Source: Orobanche coerulescens (Eukaryota > Streptophyta > Magnoliopsida > Lamiales > Orobanchaceae). From it: a stretch of DNA of 64,000 bases. The position numbers were made by a program, and so were the translations under genes. The notes beneath the pieces are model-generated. The model saw nothing but the letters and a program-made list of their open reading frames with translations, did no database searches and was not told the origin of the DNA. The stretch covers positions 98,196,001-98,260,000 of the forward strand of contig CM065803.1 of assembly GCA_033398695.1 (NCBI GenBank), given 5' to 3'. This document shows, in pieces, positions 1 through 9,750 of the stretch (position 1 is the first letter of the stretch; every line of letters starts with the position of its first letter).

Positions 1-231
1 GATTAGCGTGCGCTAATATTGAATAGCTTGCGTGCGCTATCGATCAGGCGACTTCACTTGGCTGCAGCTGATTTGTCTGGGCTGTATATGTATATCCCGA
101 TAGCGTGCGCTACTATATGATGAGTAGCGTGCGCTAGCTTTATTTAGCTCCTTCAAAATATTATCAAGCCGAGATTGATCTAATTAAATGTTTTGAATGT
201 AATAATCATCAAAATACATTTTGAGTCAACA
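1..231 (-). repeat. Copia A 3' LTR, partial
   Basis: Matches 8354-8584 almost base for base. It ends on the plus strand in GTCAACA, so in the element's orientation the LTR opens with TGTTGAC. It contains U3 dyads of the TAGCGTGCGCTA type. The rest lies left of the window. Confidence 0.93.
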
Positions 232-390
232 ATCTCCCCCTTTTTGATGATGTCAAAACATTTAATTAATACCTGCAAAAACATTTTTAAATGATTGGAA
301 TCAAGGTAAACTTGTTCGATATATTAGTATATTTTGGTTTTTGGAGTATTCTCCCCCTTTTTGACATAAACAAAAAGGAACTCCCCCTGA
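232..390 (-). other. Polypurine tract cluster of Copia A
   Basis: Next to the 3' LTR, the minus strand reads AAAAAGGGGGAGAT (232-245), the expected plus-strand primer. Close copies occur at 351-362 and, shorter, at 381-388. Repeated PPTs upstream of the 3' LTR are, as I recall, a described Sirevirus trait. The stretch from 391 to 594 shows no gene. Confidence 0.75.
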
Positions 391-594
391 ATTGTTGCAT
401 TATAACAAATATCAACGAAAATGCCATTATTCAAATTGTAAACAACAATACTTGTAAACAACAAATGCCAAATGAAGTGAAATGCGAATTTCATTAAGAT
501 AAAATGCAAGTAATACAACGAGTTTTCATGACATGAAACATAAAGATTGTTCGAACAACAAGATTCTACATCCAAACATCAAAAATCCTCAAAT

Positions 595-1833
595 CTAAGG
601 GTCGGAAGAAGACGAGGGGAAAGGAAACGAAGGGTGTGTGAAACGGATGAAATCGGATATCAACCCGCGCACTTCCCGGACTTCCGAACGCAGAGCCCAT
701 ACATCCTCTCGAATCTCAGCCTGAGAGGTCTCGATGCCCCGCATCCGAGCACAAAGGTCGCTTTCCTCTTCTTCCGTGACAGCATCTCTCATTGGGCGCT
801 TCCCTTTCGTCTTCGGATGACGAACAAAAGACTTGGATTGCAGCTCCTTAAGCGTGTGGGGTCCTCGGTGCGTGACTTGCTCGGTCGGTGTAGGCATCCG
901 TGTCCCCTTTGGTACTTGGTCATCATCCCGGAGATATGGAAACAATACCCAGCCTCGATTGAAAGTCTCGACATAATGCATGGCCTTGAGGGTTATGTCA
1001 CTTATCTCGTGTCCCCGAGACACCGGAACGTGTGCCTCATTAGACAAGTCAACACGAAAATGTCGAAAAATTACCGTAAGAGTTGAAGCAAATGGAAGTC
1101 CAGATTTCCTGGTTCTCGACATGTAGTTTTTCGACCGAAAAGACTCCCCTTTAACTTTCATCCAGCTTATCACAATCCCAGTGAAATCCACTCGATCATC
1201 CTTCAGCACCCTATACACGACATTCTTATCAACACCGACTAGCTTGTGTTGGGTGTTGACTTTTGGCATTAAACATTTTGTTAAAGCGGCCAACAACAAG
1301 AGAATGTGTATACCGAAATCATTGTTCTCGAAAACGTCATCCGTGACTTCGATGACCGTTTTCGAACACATAAAATCACCAATCTCTCTCTCGGACACCG
1401 TAGACTCCTCGATAATGTTTTTCCCACAACAATCAAACCCGTCTTTCGATAACCCAAACAGCTCGTGAAGAATTTCCGAAGAAATCTTCACCATAGTTCC
1501 GTTCACGAGGCTTTCGAGCACGAAACCTCCATTATTACCACTATCACCAAGATGCAAATTCGCATAAAATTGACGAACACACTCAGGGTACACAATCTCT
1601 TTGCACTCAACAAAACGTGCAATACCCAAAGCCTCAAAGAAGTCGTGAATGCTTACCTTGACCCGTTCAAGGCTGCTAAAGTTGAAGTAGTAGCAATCGG
1701 TCAAACTCTCCTGTGGAAGAATATCGAAGAAAATTTTCGACGCAATGAAGGAGACGAATCGATTGCTGTCAAAGTCGTTGTTGCGAGGGCGTTTATAGTT
1801 CTTCTCCATGGCCTTGCGATTCTTGCTTGACAT
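595..1833 (-). CDS. Copia A ORF3, putative plant transposon protein (412 aa)
   Basis: Intact 412-residue ORF between pol and the 3' LTR, on the same strand as gag and pol. Residues about 55-230 resemble the 'putative plant transposon protein' domain found in many plant retrotransposon ORFs: an IVYPECVRQFYANL segment, then a VNGTMVKIS stretch and an ILHELFGL helix. A basic, proline-containing linker follows. The end (about 350-395) is acidic and heptad-like (EIREDVWALRSEVREV), probably coiled coil. I see no signal peptide or membrane segment, so it is not envelope-like. The function of the family is unknown to me. It has its own TATA box and dyad array upstream (1982-2200), which suggests a separate transcript. 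Identity as a real ORF is firm; the domain assignment is from recognition only. Confidence 0.75.
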   Translation of the reverse strand: MSSKNRKAMEKNYKRPRNNDFDSNRFVSFIASKIFFDILPQESLTDCYYFNFSSLERVKVSIHDFFEALGIARFVECKEIVYPECVRQFYANLHLGDSGNNGGFVLESLVNGTMVKISSEILHELFGLSKDGFDCCGKNIIEESTVSEREIGDFMCSKTVIEVTDDVFENNDFGIHILLLLAALTKCLMPKVNTQHKLVGVDKNVVYRVLKDDRVDFTGIVISWMKVKGESFRSKNYMSRTRKSGLPFASTLTVIFRHFRVDLSNEAHVPVSRGHEISDITLKAMHYVETFNRGWVLFPYLRDDDQVPKGTRMPTPTEQVTHRGPHTLKELQSKSFVRHPKTKGKRPMRDAVTEEEESDLCARMRGIETSQAEIREDVWALRSEVREVRGLISDFIRFTHPSFPFPSSSSDP

Positions 1834-1981
1834 TATGAAGGAAAAACGAAGAGAATCGAAGTTTTTGAGGGAGAAGCTCGCAGAATTTGGATCGGATGTG
1901 CATCTAGGGTTTTTTTCCAGGAAGAGAATTTTCTGTCGATTGCGTACGTTAGAAGTGTGATGTGTTATAGGGTCGTACGGA

Positions 1982-2200
1982 AATATATATAGTCAGCGAA
2001 CTTTTAGTTAGCGTACGCTAGAATTGTAGAATTAGCGTACGTTAGGTAAGAAATGAAAGGCTTACTGGACTGTCCAGTAGCTAGAATGGAATTCGAAAAA
2101 TTTTAATTAGCGTACGCAAGAAAGTAGGGTTTAGCGTACGCTATCGAAGGAAGTGTTTAGCGCGCGTTAAGAAAATGAAGCTAGCGCGCGCTAGCGAGTG
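1982..2200 (-). promoter_or_regulatory. Candidate internal promoter for Copia A ORF3
   Basis: Between the pol stop (2243) and the ORF3 ATG (1833). On the minus strand a TATA box (CTATATATATTT) lies at about 1982-1993, some 150 nt before the ATG. Upstream of it are six dyads (TAGCGTACGCTA and TAGCGCGCGCTA types, about 2008-2195) in three pairs about 24-25 bp apart, plus an ACTGGACTGTCCAGTAGC element near 2065-2082. This is the same arrangement as in the element's LTR. Promoter activity is inferred. Confidence 0.6.
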
Positions 2201-2242
2201 ATCCGAATCAAGGATTTTGATGTTTTGAGTAGTAAGCTTATT

Positions 2243-5233
2243 TCAAAAGTTGTCTACATGTCCCATGCCAAGTTGTAAACGAATGGAGTTAAATGATTCT
2301 TCGGGAAGAGGTTTTGTAAAGATGTCAGCAAGTTGGTCCTTCGTCCCGACAAATATTAAACAGATGTCTTTTTTCTGAACATGATCACGTAAAAAATGAT
2401 GTCTAATATCTATATGTTTGGTTCTACTGTGCAACACAAGATTTTTGCTCAAATTAATTGCACTAGTGTTATCACATAGGATAGGGGTATTTTCAAAATG
2501 TATGCCGTAGTCGCGGAGTTGATTTTTAATCCATAGCACTTGAGCACAGGCGCTCCCTGCAGCGACATATTCGGCCTCAGCTGTAGACAATGCTACGCTG
2601 GTTTGCTTTTTACTTCCCCAAGAAATTAAACAAGATCCAACAAAATGACATGTACCACTAGTACTCTTTTTGTCAATTTTGCATCCGCCGAAATCGGCGT
2701 CACTATAGGCAATTAAATTAAAATCCAAGCAAGAAGGATACCATAAACCTAGTCCAATAGTTCCTTTCAAGTAGCGAAAAATGCGTTTACAAGCAACTAA
2801 ATGTGATTCCTTGGGATTAGCTTGGAATCGAGCACATAAACATGTAGCAAATATTATATCTGGCCTAGATGCAGTCAAATATAGCAAAGATCTGATCATA
2901 CCTCGATATAATTTTTGATATACGGATTTGCCATTTTCATCTTTCTCAAGCTTTAATGATGAAGACATTGGCGTAGATATCACCTTGCTACTTTCCATAT
3001 TGAATTTCTTGAGGAGATCGTTTGAGTACTTCGTTTGATGGATAAAGATTCCATCTTTGCATTGTTTGATTTGAAGCCCGAGGAAGAACGTTAATTCTCC
3101 CATCATACTCATTTCGAATTCTCCTTTCATAAGATTAGAAAAATCTTGGCACAAGGATTCATTAGTAGCTCCAAATACAATGTCATCAACATAAATTTGG
3201 CAAATAAGTATATCATCATTTAGTATTTTAACAAACAAGGTATTATCGACTTTGCCTCTTTTATAGTCATTTGCAATTAAAAATTGACTTAAATGATCAT
3301 ACCATGCTCGGGGTGCTTGCTTCAACCCGTAGAGTGCCTTGTTGAGCTTGTAGACATGATCCGGAAAATGATGGTCTTCAAAACTGGGAGGTTGCTTGAC
3401 GTAGACTTCTTCTTGAATGAAACCATTCAAGAATGCACTTTTCACATCCATTTGAAATAGTTTAATCTTCTTATGAGCGGCAAATGCACAAAGCAAGCGA
3501 ATGGCTTCGAGTCGAGCCACGGGAGCAAAACTTTCTTCGTAATCAAGACCTTCTTCTTGATTATATCCTTGAGCGACCAAACGAGATTTATTTCGAATAG
3601 GATAGCCGTCTTCGTCACTCTTGATTTTATGCACCCATTTAGTTTCGATAATTGTTTTATCTTTAGGCGCGGGAACTAAATTCCATACATTATTGTGCTT
3701 GAATTGCACAAGATCCTCTTGCATTGCCATCACCCAACTTTCATCATCGAGAGCTTCGGATATATTCTTGGGAACTATTTCGGATACAAAAGCACAATGA
3801 GCCATAAATTCGGTGGTTCTCCTTCGGGTTTGAACACCGTCTTCAATGTTTCCGATCACGAGATCCTTCGGATGGTCTTTGATGTGCCTCCAATCTTTCA
3901 GTAAATCAACGATTGTGTTCGTTTCGATTTCCGAAATTTTCTTTACTTCGGGTGAGGGATCCGGAAAAGTACCTGCATCATCAAAATATTCTACCTTTCT
4001 CGGGGGTGAGATCATATCATTGAATTTAACATGTATGGACTCTTCAACTTTATTCGTTCTAATATTATAAACACGATATGCTTTGCTATTAGTACAATAA
4101 CCAAGAAATATTCCGGAGTCGGATTTGGCATCAAACTTGCCCAAGTTATCCTTGCCATTGTTCAAAATAAATACATTGCAACCAAAAGGATGAAAATAAG
4201 CAATATTGGGCTTTTTGCCCTTCCATAATTCATACGGAGTTTTAAGATGAGTTCTACGGACGTGAACTCGGTTAATCACATAGCATGCCGTAAAAATTGC
4301 TTCGGCCCAAAAGTATCGTGGAAGAGAGTATTCATTAAGCATTGTCCTCGACATTTCTTCCAAAGATCGGTTTTTCCTTTCAACAACTCCATTTTGTTGA
4401 GGCGTTCTAGGAGCCGAAAAATTGTGATTAATACCGTATTTATCACATAAAAGTTCAAACGGGGTGCAATCAAATTCACCTCCGTGATCGGTGCGAATAG
4501 AAATTATGGAGAGATTTTTCTCATTTGATACCAAACGACACCATTTAGAAAACTCGGAAAATGCATCATCTTTATGTGCTAAAAATCTAACCCAAGTAAA
4601 TCGAGAGAAATCATCAACAATAACCAAAGTGTAAAGTTTACCATTTAAACTAACATGTCTAGATGGTCCAATCAAATCCATATGCACGAGTTCAAGAATA
4701 CGACTAGTGGAAACCTCGAATTTTGGTTTAAACGATTCTCGAGTATGTTTCCCTTTTATGCATGATTCACACAAATGCTTTCTATCAAACTTGAGTTTGG
4801 GCAATCCACGAACAAGGTCGTGTCTAGATAAAATAGAAATAATAGGTAAAGAAGTATGCCCCAATTTTCGATGCCATAAATATGCATTGTCATCCAAGGT
4901 AATAAGACATTTTTCATTGAATGAACTCTTATCATTAAGATCAACAATATAGATGTTTCCACATCTCAAACCAATGAATGCAATTTTATTATTTCTAAAT
5001 GCCGTGCAATGCGTTTGCTCAAATAGAATTTTAAAACCTTCATCACAAAGTTGCGAAACGCTAAGGAGATTATGATGCAAACCTTCAACAAATAGTAATT
5101 TGTTGATAGAAGGAGAAGGTTCCTTACCGACTTTGCCGATTCCTTTGATTTTTCCCTTTTGATTATCTCCAAAGGTCACATGTCCTTGATCTTGATATTC
5201 GAGGTCTTCAAATAAGTCCTCGGAGCCGCACAT
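2243..5233 (-). CDS. pol: Copia A pol polyprotein: protease end, integrase, RT, RNase H
   Basis: 996 codons from the first in-frame ATG. The ATG lies inside the protease active-site region: the [10 protein letters not shown] part is encoded just upstream in the same frame, so the true product starts in gag. Order of domains: pre-integrase HHCC region about 118-165; integrase core about 180-290 with catalytic D at HMD (about 185), TDHGGE (about 249) and E in VVERKNR (about 285); RT about 530-745 with YVDD at 681-684; RNase H about 840-960 with YSDAD, TAEAEY and CDN. No internal stop, and all catalytic motifs are present. The change in [15 protein letters not shown] (usually MIGSLLYL) is the only oddity I noticed. 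The frame is +1 relative to gag. Confidence 0.93.
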   Translation of the reverse strand: MCGSEDLFEDLEYQDQGHVTFGDNQKGKIKGIGKVGKEPSPSINKLLFVEGLHHNLLSVSQLCDEGFKILFEQTHCTAFRNNKIAFIGLRCGNIYIVDLNDKSSFNEKCLITLDDNAYLWHRKLGHTSLPIISILSRHDLVRGLPKLKFDRKHLCESCIKGKHTRESFKPKFEVSTSRILELVHMDLIGPSRHVSLNGKLYTLVIVDDFSRFTWVRFLAHKDDAFSEFSKWCRLVSNEKNLSIISIRTDHGGEFDCTPFELLCDKYGINHNFSAPRTPQQNGVVERKNRSLEEMSRTMLNEYSLPRYFWAEAIFTACYVINRVHVRRTHLKTPYELWKGKKPNIAYFHPFGCNVFILNNGKDNLGKFDAKSDSGIFLGYCTNSKAYRVYNIRTNKVEESIHVKFNDMISPPRKVEYFDDAGTFPDPSPEVKKISEIETNTIVDLLKDWRHIKDHPKDLVIGNIEDGVQTRRRTTEFMAHCAFVSEIVPKNISEALDDESWVMAMQEDLVQFKHNNVWNLVPAPKDKTIIETKWVHKIKSDEDGYPIRNKSRLVAQGYNQEEGLDYEESFAPVARLEAIRLLCAFAAHKKIKLFQMDVKSAFLNGFIQEEVYVKQPPSFEDHHFPDHVYKLNKALYGLKQAPRAWYDHLSQFLIANDYKRGKVDNTLFVKILNDDILICQIYVDDIVFGATNESLCQDFSNLMKGEFEMSMMGELTFFLGLQIKQCKDGIFIHQTKYSNDLLKKFNMESSKVISTPMSSSLKLEKDENGKSVYQKLYRGMIRSLLYLTASRPDIIFATCLCARFQANPKESHLVACKRIFRYLKGTIGLGLWYPSCLDFNLIAYSDADFGGCKIDKKSTSGTCHFVGSCLISWGSKKQTSVALSTAEAEYVAAGSACAQVLWIKNQLRDYGIHFENTPILCDNTSAINLSKNLVLHSRTKHIDIRHHFLRDHVQKKDICLIFVGTKDQLADIFTKPLPEESFNSIRLQLGMGHVDNF

Positions 5234-5252
5234 GTGCCTTGAGCATCCGCTA

Positions 5253-6968
5253 TCAATGTACCATTTGTTTTTCTTTGGTGCCGGTACCTACAAAAGTAGA
5301 ATTTCTCGGTTGTTTCGGTACCCAAGCCCGTTTGGGTCCTCCAAAGTTAACTATGCTTATTGCATTCGGAACAATTGTCCCTTTAGGAACCCATATTTGC
5401 TTAACTTTGATAGTTCTTAACTTTGAATGAGTATTAACATTGTGAACTCGTTTGAACGGATCTTTTGAGTTCTCGGTTTCGGTTTTCTTTATTTTGTCAA
5501 GGTTGATAAGGGATTGTTCCCGTTTAAAAGGATCGAAACCAAGACCGTGTTTGAGCAAGGGCGATTTTTGAATAGATAGGAGCCTTTCGAATTTCTCGTT
5601 TCCGAGAGTAAATTTGTTCAAAATATATTTTAGCTCCTTTTGAGTTTTTGTTAACTCGATTTTCAAAACGTTTTCTTTTTCAAGACATGATGTATGGTCG
5701 ATCTCAATAGTTTTGCCCTTGTTTTGAAGAGAGGAATTTTTGAGTTCTAGATATTTTATTTTTCTCTTTAAAGATATGTTTAATTTAACCATCTCGTCAT
5801 ACTCCGTATTTAATGATTCAAACGCACTCAACAACTCATCATCATGATGAACTTCTTGTGGATCACAAAAATCAAAAGAGTCATATTCGTCATCATTGAG
5901 TTTAGAGCTTACCTCGATATTACTTTCGGAGTCGAGGGCCATGAATGCAAGATTTGCGTCTAGAGATCTTTCAATCTCCTCCTCGTCATCACTCCAAGAA
6001 GGGATTAGAACCTCCTTCTTTTTGAATCTTTCCATTTGAGGTTTTGAAGAGGATCTTCGGCATTCTTTGGCATAATGACCGGCTTGACCACATTTCCGAC
6101 AATTATTGTCGAACTTCTTGATAGGAGTGTAGCCACTCTTCTTTTGCTCCGGTTTGCCATCCCGACCAAGAAAACTTCGCCTCTTTTGAATTAGGTTTTT
6201 ATACCTTCTAAAATTTTTGGCACAGAGAGTGAGTTCCTCGTCATCTTCATCTTCGGCAACATCTTCCTCAACATCGCTATCAACATTGAATGCGACTACT
6301 CTTTCCCGAGGCTTTGGTTTTGTGCCTCTAGACTTGAGAACGATCTCATAATTGATGAGTGACCCGATGAGGGCACTAAATTCGAGCTTGTTGAGATCTT
6401 TGGACTCCATGATCGCGGTGACCGTGGCATCCCATTCTCGTGGCAGCGATCGTAGGATTTTCTTAGCTTTGTCGCTGCTCGATATAGGCTTCCCAAAGGA
6501 TGAAAGACCATTTGTTATAGCCGAAAATCGATCCAACATATTTGTGATCGTTTCCTCGTCTTTCATGGAAAATAATTCGTAGTCATGGAGTAACATATTA
6601 ATTTTGGTCTCCTTGACTTGGGTGGTTCCCTCGTGAGTGACTTCGAGAATTTCCCAAATTTCTTTTGCACTTTCATAGGATGATATCCTATTGAGTTCTT
6701 CGGGATTAAGAGCGCAATAAAGAAGTTGAGTAGCTCGTGAGTTGACGTTCGTGTTTCTCCAATCCTCGTCGTTGAATTCTTCGATCTTTTTCAACGATCC
6801 ATCCTCTTTCTTAGCAAGTTTAGGACCAAGAGCAATAACTTTCCCGATTTTAATATCGTAGGCTTGAACGAAGATTGCCATCTTCTTTTTCCACGTCATG
6901 AAATTGGAACCGTCGAAGAAAGGAGGACGGTTGAGAGCATTTCCTTCAATTTGGCCAAGAAGTGCCAT
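5253..6968 (-). CDS. gag: Copia A Gag
   Basis: 571 aa from an ATG about 50 nt after the PBS. The N-terminal half is the UBN2/retrotran-gag type capsid ([16 protein letters not shown] near residue 16, then [16 protein letters not shown]). A CCHC zinc knuckle, [14 protein letters not shown], lies near residue 292. It is followed by an acidic stretch and a long charged coiled-coil region (about 370-450). It assembles the virus-like particle and packages RNA in the cytoplasm. The last 32 nt overlap the open pol frame, which is shifted by +1. Either programmed frameshifting or a one-base indel in the A-rich overlap separates two parts that are one ORF in many copia elements. Confidence 0.92.
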   Translation of the reverse strand: MALLGQIEGNALNRPPFFDGSNFMTWKKKMAIFVQAYDIKIGKVIALGPKLAKKEDGSLKKIEEFNDEDWRNTNVNSRATQLLYCALNPEELNRISSYESAKEIWEILEVTHEGTTQVKETKINMLLHDYELFSMKDEETITNMLDRFSAITNGLSSFGKPISSSDKAKKILRSLPREWDATVTAIMESKDLNKLEFSALIGSLINYEIVLKSRGTKPKPRERVVAFNVDSDVEEDVAEDEDDEELTLCAKNFRRYKNLIQKRRSFLGRDGKPEQKKSGYTPIKKFDNNCRKCGQAGHYAKECRRSSSKPQMERFKKKEVLIPSWSDDEEEIERSLDANLAFMALDSESNIEVSSKLNDDEYDSFDFCDPQEVHHDDELLSAFESLNTEYDEMVKLNISLKRKIKYLELKNSSLQNKGKTIEIDHTSCLEKENVLKIELTKTQKELKYILNKFTLGNEKFERLLSIQKSPLLKHGLGFDPFKREQSLINLDKIKKTETENSKDPFKRVHNVNTHSKLRTIKVKQIWVPKGTIVPNAISIVNFGGPKRAWVPKQPRNSTFVGTGTKEKQMVH

Positions 6969-7015
6969 ATGCGGATCTTTTTCTCTTAGGTGGTTAAACC
7001 TTTAAAAAGAGACCC

Positions 7016-7027
7016 GCTCTAATACCA
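7016..7027 (-). other. Copia A primer binding site (tRNA-iMet type)
   Basis: Minus strand reads TGGTATTAGAGC, two bases inside the 5' LTR end. It differs by one base from the usual complement of the initiator tRNA-Met 3' end. Confidence 0.88.
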
Positions 7028-7029
7028 AC

Positions 7030-8584
7030 TGAAGAGATAAATTTACCACTAGAAGGGGGGTTGAATAGTGGTGATGCGGAATACCGAAATTTCTTGCGAG
7101 TAAATAGAAAATAGTGCGGAATTTAAAGACTCAAGAATTTATAGAGGTTCGACAACTTGCCTACGTCCTCTTTCCGACTTTCTTTTTCTATTGGCTTAAG
7201 AAAAACCACAATCTTAACTCGTCTTCTATCGGTCCGAGTTCACAACCGTTACAATCGCTTGTCTTCTATCGGTCCAAGCTCAACCTTTCCCTCAATATAA
7301 ATGTTTGTTTATCTAGTGTTCTATAGGAACTAGATAATCCTCACTATACGAATATGGGAGTATAATCCTAACAATGCCGGATCAAAGATCCTAATAACAC
7401 CGGATTAGTGACTCTTAATTCGTTTCTTTTACGCTCAAGTGTAAGTGATGCAACACTTACAACCAAATGAAAGAATACAAAGAATAATAGATATTACAAT
7501 GAAGATCACTCTTGTATCTTTCTTTTCTCACAACTTGAAATGCAATAAAAGATATAAAACTGAGCTCAAATATGCTTTGATTGCTTGTATGCTTGTATGC
7601 TTGAATGCTTGAAGTTGTGTATTTGATACCCAAGTCCTTCGGGTATTTATAGGTGAGATCCATCCTTCAAATGCTGAAAAACATACTATTAGCGTGCGCT
7701 AATAGTGCCTTTTAGCGTGCGCTATCGGTTTTTGACTTGGAATCTATGAACGGTCACAAAGACTGTTGCAACGGTAAAATACCATGGCTAGCGTGCGCTA
7801 GTCATGTATCGGTAGCGTGCGTTAACGTCTGGTCAACTAGTCTTCAATCTTGACTTTGAAAATGTCCGATTTTCTCTCCAACGACTCTTTATCCAATGGC
7901 TAGATTTATGATTAGCGTGCGCTAGCAAGTATGCATAGCGTGCGCTAGCATTAATTAAATCCAATTTTTCCAGATTTTCCGGATCTGCATTGACTCTTGC
8001 CTTCCAACGGTAGAAATTCAAACGGTAATATGCTGACTCCTTTTAGCGTGCACTAATGCCTATACCTTAGCGTGCGCTACTGATTTCTTTCATTAACGTA
8101 CGTTACCTTGTGTAGCGTACGTAAAGGGCTTAACGAATTGAGTCCAGTAGCTACTGGACTACAGACCGTAATATTGGTAGCGTGCGCTAGAGCTGAGCAG
8201 TGACGTGCGCTATATCCTTGCTTTAGCGTACGTAAGATGATATGAGTAGCGTGCGCAACATCCATTTCTGATTTCCTTCCAAACTTCACTAACCTCTGGA
8301 ATAATACGATAGCGTGCGTTATTTTTACTGTAAAGCGTGCGCTAACTGTAGTTGATTAGCGTGCGCTAACATTGAATAGCTTGCGTGCGCTATCGATCAG
8401 GCGACTTCACTTGGCTGCAGCTGATTTGTCTGGGCTGTATATGTATATCCCGATAGCGTGCGCTACTATATGATGAGTAGCGTGCGCTAGCTTTATTTAG
8501 CTCCTTCAAAATATTATCGAGCCGAGATTGATCTAATTAAATGTTTTGAATGTAATAATCATCAAAATACATTTTGAGTCAACA
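7030..8584 (-). repeat. Copia A 5' LTR (1555 bp)
   Basis: Plus strand begins TGAAGAG and ends GTCAACA, giving TG...CA termini. The PBS abuts the left side, and Gypsy A protease sequence abuts the right. U3 is at the right: about 20 dyads, then a TATA box near 7641-7653 on the minus strand, then a leader of about 610 bp with no gene. The small ORFs in it are not convincing. Confidence 0.92.
7641..8490 (-). promoter_or_regulatory. Copia A LTR promoter: dyad array and TATA box
   Basis: About 20 copies of a 12-bp dyad, sense-strand consensus TAGCGCACGCTA, for example plus-strand starts 7690/7713, 7789/7813, 7913/7936, 8453/8478. Pairs are about 23-25 bp apart and separated by 75-100 bp. A palindromic TCCAGTAGCTACTGGAC lies near 8144-8160. 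The TATA box CCTATAAATACCC (7641-7653, minus) follows directly downstream in the sense direction. What binds the dyads is not known to me. Confidence 0.7.
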
Positions 8585-8772
8585 ATCTCCTTGGATTGTA
8601 TACGCCGTTCGAATATAAATTGTATGACTGCTTGCGATTCTTTCATTGTGAAACTGCCTAGCGTGGATAGCATCATGCGAAATCGGGAGATTATAGATTT
8701 TTCGGTGAGCATAGTAGGTATTGATTGGTTATCGAATTTGATTTTGGTTGATATCGAGGGCGAGGATTTGTA

Positions 8773-8820
8773 GCGATCATGAATTACCGCACTAAAGCGA
8801 TCATGAATTACCGCACTAAG
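8773..8820 (+). repeat. 24-bp tandem duplication in Gypsy A pol
   Basis: Two adjacent copies beginning GCGATCATGAATTACC (8773-8796 and 8797-8820). They stand where Gypsy B has one copy preceded by about 30 bp that are missing here. A small local deletion plus duplication. Confidence 0.85.
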
Positions 8821-9676
8821 GTTATCACTATGATGACTAAAGATGGTTCCGAGTAATCGTTCATGGGACATAAATCGTGTCAACCTAAGTTACTTATCAG
8901 CACTATGAAGACCGTAAAACTCTTGAATAAAGGTTGCACGGGCTATTGGTGTTATGCTTTGAAGTCAAAAGGGAATGGAGTTGATTTCTCTTTGATTCTA
9001 GTTGCTAATGAGTATCCAGACGTCTTTCCAGACGATCTTCCGGGATTACTGCTGGATCGAGAGATAGAATTTTTGATTGATTTAGAGCCCGGTGCGGCTC
9101 CAATTTCTAAGGTGCCTTATCGTATGGCACCTTCGGAAATGCAAGAATTGAAGAATCGGTTGCGAGAACTGTTGGAGAAAGGGTACATTAGACTGAGAGC
9201 TTTTCCTAGGGGCGCACCTGTACAGTTTGTGAGAAAGAAGGATGGTTCACTACGTTTATGTATTGATTACCGTGAGCGAAACAAGGTGACCATCAAGAAC
9301 AAGTATTCGTTACCTTGTATAGATGATTTATTTGATCAGTTGCAGGGAGCCGCAGTATTCTCAAAATTGACTTGAGATCGGGGTACTACCAGCTCCGAGT
9401 GAAAGAGTCCGAGTTTCCGAATACTACTTTTAGGACGAGATATGGACACTATGAATTTGAAGCCATGCCTTTTGGACTGACTAATGCACTGGCAGTGTTC
9501 ATGCAGCTGATGAACAAGATATTCATTGAGTACCTTGACAAATGTGTGGTCGTCTTTATTGACGATATCTTGATTTATTCTCGAGATGAGGAGGAGCATG
9601 CCCACACTTGCACTTGATACTAGACATTTTGAGAGTCGAGCGCATTTATGCGAAATTCTCAAAATGTGAGTTCTGG

Positions 9677-9750
9677 TTGAAGGGGTTCGTGTAGATGAAG
9701 GGGTTTGTGTAGATCGTCTGGAAAGACGTCTGAAGGGGTTCGTGTAGACC
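9677..9750 (+). other. Templated filler DNA inside Gypsy A RT
   Basis: Replaces about 40 bp of normal RT codons. It holds three copies of a GAAGGGGTTCGTGTAGA-type unit. The stretch 9711-9732 is the reverse complement of 9017-9038, about 700 bp upstream in the same gene. This looks like break repair with template switching. Confidence 0.7.

Larger units (their letters stand above)
1..8584 (-). mobile_element. Copia A: Sirevirus-like Ty1/copia retrotransposon, left end off-window
   Basis: Minus-strand element in the order 5' LTR (7030-8584), PBS, gag, pol, ORF3, polypurine tracts, 3' LTR (1-231 visible). The domain order protease-integrase-RT-RNase H makes it Ty1/copia. A third ORF after pol and several polypurine tracts fit the Sirevirus group. 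The 231 bp shared by the two LTRs differ at only about two positions, so the insertion is young. It sits inside the protease codons of Gypsy A: the sequence right of 8584 resumes that gene. The left target copy is outside the window, so the TSD cannot be checked. Confidence 0.93.

Noticed and set aside
547..1086. 179-aa plus-strand ORF
   Set aside because: Shadow of ORF3 on the opposite strand; Arg/Ser-rich with no family resemblance.
595..1833. Envelope-like gene in Copia A
   Set aside because: No signal peptide, no transmembrane helix and no furin-like site; resembles a plant transposon domain instead.
7690..8490. CRISPR-like array of regularly spaced short palindromes
   Set aside because: Units are 12 bp, imperfect, with irregular inter-pair distances, inside a plant LTR promoter. 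No spacers of uniform length and no cas genes.
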